Assembly (NCBI RefSeq): GCF_022965805.1
Contig: NC_133110.1
Location: 30,252,668-30,316,667, forward strand
Direction of reading: 5' to 3'
DNA from: Primulina eburnea
Taxonomy: Eukaryota; Streptophyta; Magnoliopsida; Lamiales; Gesneriaceae
DNA length: 64,000 nucleotides
The translations under genes were made by a program, and so were the position numbers. The notes beneath the pieces were generated by a model that had not been told where the DNA came from, ran no database searches, and worked only from the letters and a program-made list of their open reading frames with translations. Positions 56,847-64,000 of this stretch are shown here, in pieces (the first letter of the stretch is position 1; each line of letters opens with the position of its first letter).

Positions 56847-59133
56847 GTGATGGGAAGAAGTAGGAGACTAAAGGAAGGTGAGACCTTCTTGAGGATAGGC
56901 AATGGAGCAAGAGTTGCTGCCAAGACCTTAAGAAATGTTTACTTATTGTTGAACAATGATTTTAAGTTAATTTTAAGAGATGTTTTGTTTGTACCTGTTT
57001 GGTGTAAAACATTGTTTCCATTTCTATTGGGATAAAGATGGATATTCTTGTTTATTTTGCAAAGGTGTTTGCAACATTTACAAGAATGAATGTTTAATTG
57101 GTACTTGAGAACTTGAAAACGATCTCTATAACTTAAAATTAAAAGATATTCTATGTCCAATCAAAGGCACACACCATATGAGATATGGATGGGTAAGCCT
57201 CCCAAATATTCTTATCTTAGAATATGGGTAGCCCTGCTTATGTAAAGCAGGTAGTGGGAGATAAATTGGATTGTTGATCCATTTTATGTTACTTTGTGGG
57301 ATATCCAAGGAATTAAATTGGATATCATTTCTATCATCCCCAAGAAACAAAGGTGTTTGTTTCTAGGAATGCAACATTTTTGGAAAAGGATTTTTTATTG
57401 GATAGAAAAAGGGAGATGATAGAACTCGAAGAGGTTCAAGAGACACCCACAATTATAGAACCCACACCCGAAGAGCCAAGAGAGGAGATACAAGCTCCTA
57501 GCAGATACGAGAAAGTCTCGAGACCACCTATGAGGTATGGTCAGCTTCTTGAAGAAGGCCATGATGAGCCTAACCATGGATGTGATCCAAGGACCTTCAA
57601 GAAAGCGTTATCTGATGTCGATTCATCCAAGTGGCTTGAAGCAATGGAATCTGAGATGAATTTCATGCATTCGAACCAAGTGTAGGATCTTGTGGATCCA
57701 CCTGAAGGAACTGTTCCCATAGGGACTTGGGGCAGATGGGAAGGTATTGACCTTCAAGACGCGATTGGTGGCAAAAGGATATACTCAAAGACAAGGAGTT
57801 GACTTTGAGGAAGCCTTTTCCCCAGTCGCAATGTTCAAGTCCATAAGGATTTTTCTAGCCATAGCTGCATGGTATGACTATGAGATATGACAGATGGATG
57901 TTATGATAGTCTTTCTTAATGGGATTTTAAGAAAGTGATTTACATGTCTCAACCTGAAGGGTTGACATCTGTCGGAAGTGAGCATATGGTATGCAAACTT
58001 CAGAGATCTATTTATGGTCTAAAGAAGGCATCTAGGAGTTGGAACCTCAGATTCGATAGTACGATCAAAGAGTTTGGTTTTACTAAGAATCCTGAGGAAT
58101 CGTGTGTGTATAAGAAGGTCAGTGGGAGTGTTGTGACATTCCTGTTGCTTTATGTTGATGACATTCTACTCATTGGGAATGATGTAGGAATGTTGCAATC
58201 AACTAAGATTTGGTTAGCGAGTAAGTTCTCGATGCAGGACTTGGGTGAAGCATTTTTGTATTGGGAATACAGATCTATTGAGATAGATCGAAAAGATGGC
58301 TTAGTCTCACCCATTCCACATACATTGATACCATCGTGAAGCGGTTCTCGATGGATGAGTCCAAGAGAGGACATCTACCAATGTGTCATGGCGTGTCCCT
58401 ATCCAAGTCTGACTCCCAATACTGATGCAGAGATAGTGGCGATGACACGCATTCCGTATGCTTCGGCAATTGGTAAAATCATGTATGGGATGATATCTAC
58501 ACGTCCTGACGTGGCGTTTGCACTATGTGTAGTGAAAATATATCAATCGAACCCTAGTCTTCCACACTGGAAAGCTGTGAAAGACATCCTCAAGTAGTTA
58601 ATAAGGACCAATAAATTGTTCTAGGTCTATAGGGTGGAGAACTGAAATTGGAAGGCTATACCGACTCTAGCTTCCAAAGCGATATCGATGAATCGACGTC
58701 AACCTCTAGGTTTGTATTCATGCTCAATGGTGCTGCTGTCTCTTGGAAGAGTTCCAAGCAAGACAATACTGCGGATTCCAGCACAGAGGCCGAATACATT
58801 GTTGCATCGGATGCAGCAAGGGAGGCTGTTTGGATAAGGAATTTCGTCCAAAAGTTGGGCGTCATTCCTAATGGAGTTTCTCCTGTCCCGGTGTTGTGTG
58901 ACAACACGGGAGCTTTAGCTCAAGCAAAGGAGCCAAGGTCTCATCAGAAGTCCAAACATGTATTGAGAAAGTACCACATCCTCGGAGAGATTGTGGAAAG
59001 AAGAGAAGTGTTTATTGACAAAGTCGGCTCCGCAAATCATGTTGTTGATCCACTAGCTAAGCCTTTACCTGGACCATTATTCGACAAGCATCACGAATCA
59101 AGGGGTTTGAAGCATATGGGTAGTTGGCTCTAG
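56847..59133 (+). pseudogene. Copia pol remnant of H, integrase core deleted
   Basis: Protease tail (56847-57035). Integrase-deletion junction near 57140-57180 with the same flanks as J. Linker frame 57353-57685 ending in TAG after HSNQV, the same stop as in J. RT pieces at 57935-58339 (YVDDILLIGND about 58150-58185) and 58355-58597; RNase H 58648-59133 with [17 protein letters not shown]. Short deletion near 57720 shared with B and J. Confidence 0.87.
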
Positions 59134-59147
59134 TGCAAGTGGGAGAT
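59134..59147 (+). promoter_or_regulatory. Polypurine tract of H
   Basis: TGCAAGTGGGAGAT immediately before the LTR at 59148. Confidence 0.8.
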
Positions 59148-60117
59148 TGTTAGAGTAGGTGCCCGTCGAGCCAAGTGTTGGCCGAGTGTTCACAATGAAA
59201 CTCTATGTATAAGCAATCTTTATTTTAATAATATTTGAAATTATTACTTTGGCATATCTTTATCTGTATACCCATGCTAGTTGCATAGATAAAGCCCTTG
59301 AATATACAAATAGTAGAAAGAATATGAGATGCTCAGATGATGAGTATCATGAAACTCATATTTGTAATACTGTATATTCTAAACGGTTCCTAGTCGATTC
59401 AGCCGCCACTAAGAAGGATATATGCCGCTCGAGTTAGAGACTAGTATCTGCGATGTGAGTACCATGTTTCATTGGTAGGGGACATTGTGATGTCCGAGCA
59501 TGCAGATAGGTGCTCCTGGTAGAGTGCACTGAACAACCCTCCACAAAAGGACTTTCCAAGTGGTTCTCACTTATCGAGTGGAAACGTCCTGGTTTATGGT
59601 TGTACACCATTAGTCCTTATGACCCGGGACAACATTGAGACTCTATGTGCTAGAATTACACTTTGACTTGTTTACCGACTCTCATGGGGTCATCAGGTGG
59701 CAAGGTTGGGTGTTCTGTCGAAACACATAGGAGTCGATGCATTGTAGTCGGGGATTCACCGCTTACCTACGGGTGTGGATATCCTATGTGTTTTTCATGT
59801 GAATGTAGGTTGAAATCTCTGGCCAGAGTATGGTTGTAATTATGAAAGGGGTTTCACAGATTACACCATCGATGCAACTACAACATGACACATAGTATCG
59901 ATTCATTGACAACTCTCGATATACCAATGGTTGTCGAATCGGTCGGGATATATGAGTTGAAGGGACCGTACTGTACGCTAACCATAATTGAATGGTTCTT
60001 GCAGGCACTATCATTTGATACCTAGGGAATCATGTAAGCGATGCTGCTAGGCGTTTAACATGATTTGTTGGGTACTATCAGACTTGAATTCTGACGTTTT
60101 TGTGTAAAAATTTGAGG
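59148..60117 (+). repeat. Copia 3' LTR of copy H (3'-truncated)
   Basis: Starts TGTTAGAG and follows J for about 950 bp (to ...TTCTGACGTT near 60098). It then jumps to sequence from the last 60 bp of the LTR, where the scrambled patch begins. The TACAAAT-bounded segment is in standard orientation here. Confidence 0.85.
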
Positions 60118-60346
60118 TTACGGTGACCGGAAGTGCAACGGAAGTTTAAAAATCAAATTTTTGTGTAGCAAACTTCCGGTCACCGTAAAGAATGTGTAGC
60201 AAACACAAAAATTTCGGTCACCTCAAGAATGTGTAGCAAATACAAAAACTTCCGTTGCGCTTCCGTTGCGCTTCCGGTCACCGTAAAGAATGTGTAGCAA
60301 ATACAAAAATTTTTGAAAATCAAACTTCCGGTCACCGTAAAGAAAC
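60096..60346. repeat. Scrambled patch of alternating LTR-end fragments
   Basis: About 250 bp made of pieces of the last 100 bp of the Copia LTR in alternating orientation. By eye there are at least six strand switches: TTTTTGTGTAAAAATTTGA forward, GGTTACGGTGACCGGAAG reverse, AACTTCCGGTCACCGTAA forward, AGAATGTGTAGCAAA reverse, and the pattern repeats. CTTCCGTTGCG is duplicated in tandem. AAGAATGTGTAGCAAA recurs three times. The patch joins the truncated 3' LTR of H to minus-strand fragment I. Confidence 0.8.
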
Positions 60347-61297
60347 ATATCCAACTGAATTCCTTGGATATCCCATAAAGAAACATAAAATGGATCAACA
60401 ATCCAATTTATCTCCCACTACCTGCTTCACATAAGCAGGGCTCCCATATTCTAAGATAAGAATATTTGGGAGACTTACCCATCCATATCTCATATGGTGT
60501 CTGCCTTTGAATGGACATTTAATGGAATATCTTTCGATTTTAAGTTATAGAGATTGTTTTCAAGTTCTCATGTACCAATTAAACATTCATTCTTGTAAAT
60601 GTTGCAAACACCTTTGCTAAATAAACAAGAATATCCATTTTTATCACCATAGATTTGGAAACATTGTTTTCACCAAAAAAGGTACAAACAAAACATCTCT
60701 TAAAATTAACTTAAAATCATTGTTCAACAATAAGTAAAAATTTCTTAAGGTCTTGGCAGCAACTCTTGCTCCATAGCCATTCTCAAGAAGGTCTCACCTT
60801 CCTTAAGCTTCCTACTTCTTCCCATCACCTGTAACCCATTACAGATATGTGAGCAACATTTGGTAACCAATACCCAAGAAGTAGAGTTAATTGAAATGTT
60901 TACTTCAATGTAGAACATACCATTTCCAGAAATTTTCTGGGCAAGATATTCTCTGCAGTTACGCCTCCAATGTCCAGGCTTCTTGCAGTGATGACTAACA
61001 TCACTAGTCTTGTCAGCCCTAACTGGTGTGGCTGCCACAACGGGATTCGGAGATTGCCTCATCAAGGGCACGTTCTTCTTGGGACGTTGGAAAGAACTCT
61101 TCTTTCCCTTCCCATGTGGATCAATCTTCGTACCAGATGAAGAACCCACATAAAGAAACAACTTCTCTTTCTTGATGGTTGATTCAAACGTAACAAGCAT
61201 GTTCACCTACTCCTCAAGGGTCGGCTCCATATTGTTCATGTTGAAGTTCACCACAAAAGGATCAAATGAGCTAGGGAGCGATAAGAGCAACACGTCG
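60347..61297 (-). mobile_element. Copia fragment I, cut by element F
   Basis: Minus-strand fragment matching copy B from about 5732 to 6690: linker before RT, integrase-deletion junction (about 60490-60540), pre-integrase remnant, protease and the 3' part of gag. The left end is at the scrambled patch. The right end is cut by element F at 61297; the rest may lie beyond the window. Confidence 0.88.
60745..61297 (-). pseudogene. Copia gag/protease fragment of I
   Basis: C-terminal gag and protease start. The knuckle has its first cysteine before HHCK changed to serine (SHHCKKPGHWRRNC), and the protease site reads VTKCCSH. A TAG at about 61207-61209 interrupts the gag domain, so this is the only copy here with a stop within Gag. 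The N-terminal part is separated by element F. Confidence 0.85.
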
Positions 61298-61501
61298 TGT
61301 AATAGCCGAGCCCGGTGTACGGTACGGTTTAAGCTTTACGTGTTTATTTTGGTTATATGATTTAGATGTTTAGAGTTGTGTTTTGGGCTATAGTATTATT
61401 GATTATTATTGTTCTTGAGGTGTTAGTTGTTGTTGGTTGTTCGTTTCAGAGTTTCGGATCGATTTTAGTTGCGTTGGTTTTGTTCATTGCCGTAGCAAGA
61501 G

Positions 61502-61685
61502 TGCACCCGCGCTCTCAGAGGAGTGCCCCCGCGGTGTACTATTCATCATTTTGGATTTGGAAGGCCGTGGCATCACCGCACCCACGGCAGTGCAAGGACC
61601 GCACCCGCGGTATTAGCAGAACCGCACCCGCGGTCATCGTGCATGGAATTTATTTGTTGTGCCGTGAGCTTAGCGCACCCGCGGT
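61502..61685 (+). repeat. ACCGCACCCGCGGT dyad array in F LTR
   Basis: Six recognisable units, two exact and four variants, at the position of the eight-unit arrays in E. The last unit runs into the TATA-like box. Confidence 0.8.
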
Positions 61686-61692
61686 ATAAGTA
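61685..61692 (+). promoter_or_regulatory. TATA-like box of F LTR
   Basis: TATAAGTA overlaps the end of the last dyad. In E the corresponding bases read TGTAAGTA, so either F has gained or E has lost the box. GATATTTAG 18 bp further on is the alternative. Confidence 0.45.
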
Positions 61693-62879
61693 TGGGCGAG
61701 ATATTTAGTTGCTTTTTGGGAGTTGTTGGCCATACCTTGCCTTATCTTCTTCCTTCATTTCCGATTTCCTCTCATTTTCCAAGGGTTTTCTTCCATTTCA
61801 ATTGCTTCCTACCTTTGATTCTTGGATTTGTTTGGATTTCCGACTTGAGATCGAGGTTCTCCGTGGTATAAGGAAGCTTAGGTAAGTTTTTGGTTGAGTT
61901 CTATCATGGTTTTGGTTATGAGATGTTATAGGGTGTTGTTATTGTTGGTTTAATGGATTGTTTGACTTGAGTTTTTGGATATAGAGTTGATTTTGGTGTT
62001 ATTTATGGGTTATTGTTGTAGGTGGTGTACCAAGAGTATAGTTTGGAGATGTTCTATTGGTTTGTAAGTGGAATTTCATCCCTTTGCTCACATGATGTTA
62101 TATGTATTGTGTTTTAAAGATTTTAAAGTGATATTCCCTTCAATTGATTCATTGTTATGTATTGATTCCATTGATTATCTATTGGAGGCATTGATGTCTC
62201 ACTATTGTTAAAAGGGAATACAAGAGAAAATAAGAGATTGTGAAAAGACGGCTTTAAATGCTATTCAGAGTTCAAATGTTTTATTGGATTGATTGAATCA
62301 TAGTCAGAGCATTGCATGCAATTCGTTGATCAACAACCATAGGCTTTTATCCCTCACAGTTATCGATTTATATCGATGGGATATTTGCAACCACAGTCAG
62401 AGATACTATTGATATCAATCCAACCAGAGAAAAGAGAAATACCATCGTATTGCTATCTATTGCTATTGCTATTGCTACAGTTATTGCTATATTATTCATG
62501 TTTAAGAGTTGATGGTATTTATGATTTCAAAGTCATGTTTTACAGAGTATATTGTATCATTGCTATGTTAGAGTTCCACTTGCTGAGATTTATTCTCATT
62601 TCAGTTATTTTCATGTGATGCAGATAAGAGTGACCGACCAGGACAGTGATCGTGGATGGGGGTCATATGCATACACCGTTGGAAGGAAGATTATTTTGTA
62701 TCATTTTGGGACATGATCATAAGAATGATTATTTTGTATTTTGTATATCATTTGAATGATCATGTATTTATTTTGTAAACATTTTTATGAAATGTATTTT
62801 GAAACTCCTTCCATATTTTAAAGAAAATTTTATTTCCGCTGTGTATTTTTAATGTTATGGGTCAGGGTGTCACATTTAG

Positions 62880-62891
62880 TGGTATCAGAGC
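62880..62891 (+). promoter_or_regulatory. Primer binding site (initiator Met-tRNA) of F
   Basis: TGGTATCAGAGC, exact, five bases after the LTR end. Confidence 0.93.
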
Positions 62892-63009
62892 GGTGTTCTT
62901 CGGACAATGCATATGACTTCGTCTACTTTCAGCTGTCCGGGTAAGTTTTCTTTGCATCTATTTATTTATTGTTATCTATTGATTGGTGTCTTGTGAGCAA
63001 TAGTAGAGT

Positions 63010-64000
63010 ATGCCACCTAAGAGGAAAGCAGTAGAGGGTGAGGATAGCTCTTCCTCTAGAGTTGTCGATGAGTTCGGCAAGTTGCTTAAGGAGCAGGCCA
63101 AGGTCCATAGTGAGCAGATTCAGCAGCTCATTCGTATGCAAGGTACAGGACAGGGTAGAGGCCAAGTGAGAGGCCAAGTAGCTCAAGCAGACGGCACTGA
63201 AGCCGTCTTTTCTGCTTTCAAGAGAATGGTTCCACCGGAATTCGCAGATAGCACCGTTCCTTTAGTTGCTGTCGAGTGGGTCAAGGCTTTAGAGGCGATC
63301 TTCGATCACCTCCAGTACGAGGACAAAGACAGGATCAGCTGTGCCGTTTTCATGTTGGTTAAGGCTGCCCGCATTTGGTGGAATGCGACGAAGGTTGGGG
63401 TGACTGTTGCGACATTGAAGTGGTCAGAGTTCACAGACTTGTTCTATGACAAGTATTTTCCCGACGCACTTCGAACGAGGAAGGTTACGGAGTTCTTGGA
63501 GCTTCGACAGGGAGCTTGGATGTCGGTCAGTATATTCTCAAGTTTGAGGAGGGTTGCTTGTTTGCTCCTTACATTGCTTCCAATGACAAAGATAAAGACG
63601 CTCATTTCATTCGAGGCCTTAGAGCTGAGATTCGTCGTGATATCAACATGTCCAAGGCCGTGACTTTCAAGGAGATCGTGTCCAAAGCTTTGTTGGCCGA
63701 GCAGGACGAGAAGGACATTGCCAGGGAGAGGCAAGCGAGACACCAGGCCATTGCTCAGAGGGGCCAGAGTTCGAATCAGAGGGGCAGGGATCGTTTCAAG
63801 GGCAAGAGTAAGATGGAGTCCAGTCCTAGGCCACCGTCAGTTCCAGTTGATCCCGAGAAGCCACTGTGTCCTAAGTGTGGCAAGCATCATCGAGGAGAGT
63901 GCAGACTTGGCACTCATTCTTGCTATCGTTGTGGCACGGCAGGCCACGTTGCCAGAGATTGTCCACGAGGAGCTAGCCAAGGGAAGGTGCAGGGTCGTAT
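63010..64000 (+). pseudogene. Chromovirus gag of F (frameshifted, partial)
   Basis: ATG at 63010, [11 protein letters not shown], closely matching E for about 165 codons to ...LELRQG. A small indel near 63510 shifts the frame. The gag sequence continues in another frame to the window end, including [18 protein letters not shown] and the knuckle [14 protein letters not shown] (about 63922-63963). The 3' part is outside the window. Unless this is a sequencing error, Gag is truncated. Confidence 0.88.

Larger units (their letters stand above)
52245..60117 (+). mobile_element. Copia copy H (both LTRs truncated)
   Basis: Plus-strand element of the J family: 5' LTR lacking its first 150 bp or so (52245-54148), leader, gag 55905-56846, broken pol to 59133, and 3' LTR 59148 to about 60117 lacking its 3' half. 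It has no target duplication, as expected for a copy that was rearranged. It has the same integrase-deletion junction as B, I and J. Confidence 0.88.
61298..62874 (+). repeat. LTR of F, 5' copy
   Basis: 1577 bp, ending GGTGTCACA. Dyad array 61502-61685 and TATAAGTA at 61685-61692. Confidence 0.93.
61298..64000 (+). mobile_element. Chromovirus F (second copy of the E family), cut by window end
   Basis: Plus-strand element starting TGTAATAGCCGAGCC, with 5' LTR 61298-62874, exact primer site and gag. The left flank is CGTCG (61293-61297); the matching duplication would be outside the window. It is the same family as E by LTR ends and [11 protein letters not shown] gag start, but clearly diverged. 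Confidence 0.92.

Noticed and set aside
60096..60346. A miniature inverted-repeat transposon at the H/I junction
   Set aside because: All pieces derive from the adjacent Copia LTR end; there is no separate terminal repeat or target duplication.
62880..62893. tRNA gene suggested by TGGTATCAGAGC
   Set aside because: This is only the 12-base complement of initiator tRNA at a primer binding site. No cloverleaf surrounds it, and the motif recurs after each 5' LTR.
1..64000. Host genes, rRNA, centromere satellite or telomere repeats
   Set aside because: Every segment was assigned to an LTR element by matching ends, internal order or a sister copy; no long tandem satellite or gene-like frame remained.

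Overview
This window is nuclear DNA from a seed plant, most likely a eudicot. I found no host gene, rRNA or tRNA in it. Every stretch can be assigned to one of nine LTR retrotransposon copies, stacked up to four layers deep, as in plant heterochromatin. The species cannot be read from the sequence; an asterid or Lamiales plant is only a guess.

Layer 0 (1-9754, 44041-44916, 51964-61297) is made of copies of one Ty1/Copia family. Copies A and B lie on the minus strand, in tandem, sharing one LTR. Copy B is then joined head to head to plus-strand copy H through a broken LTR at about 52244, which gives a giant palindrome. Copy H ends in a scrambled patch of LTR-end fragments (60096-60346), followed by minus-strand fragment I.

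Layer 1 consists of insertions into these copies. Chromovirus C (9755-44035, minus) and chromovirus G (44917-51958, plus) both sit in the 5' LTR of B. Chromovirus F (61298 to the window end, plus) sits in the gag of I. Layer 2 is element D (10762-27094, minus) in the left LTR of C, and a very young Copia copy J (33151-42517, plus) in the right LTR of C. Layer 3 is chromovirus E (12677-20500, minus) in the left LTR of D. C, D, E, G and J each have TG...CA ends and a perfect 5-bp target duplication. Hand-counted LTR differences (C about 2%, D about 1.4%, E about 0.7%, G about 0.75%, J 2 sites in 2153) agree with the nesting order.

How the elements work together: C, E, F and G are Ty3/Gypsy chromoviruses of the Tekay/Del type, with gag, protease, RT, RNase H, integrase and a C-terminal chromodomain-like tail in one long frame. 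All carry point lesions, and G has only one amber codon. D shares its LTR ends, primer site and gag ancestry with C, but its pol is decayed, so it probably moved with help from a C-like element. The Copia family lacks the integrase core in every copy where that region is visible, and the copies share the same deletions. Gag is nevertheless open in A, B, H and J, and J inserted very recently. This points to a non-autonomous lineage mobilised in trans.

The most unusual pattern is that each chromovirus family carries an iterated cluster of short GC-rich dyads (6-8 units) in the first 60-430 bp of its LTR, directly upstream of a TATA-like box. C and E share the same dyad module although the rest of their LTRs differ. 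The Copia family carries its own dyads in the LTR and in the leader after the primer site.
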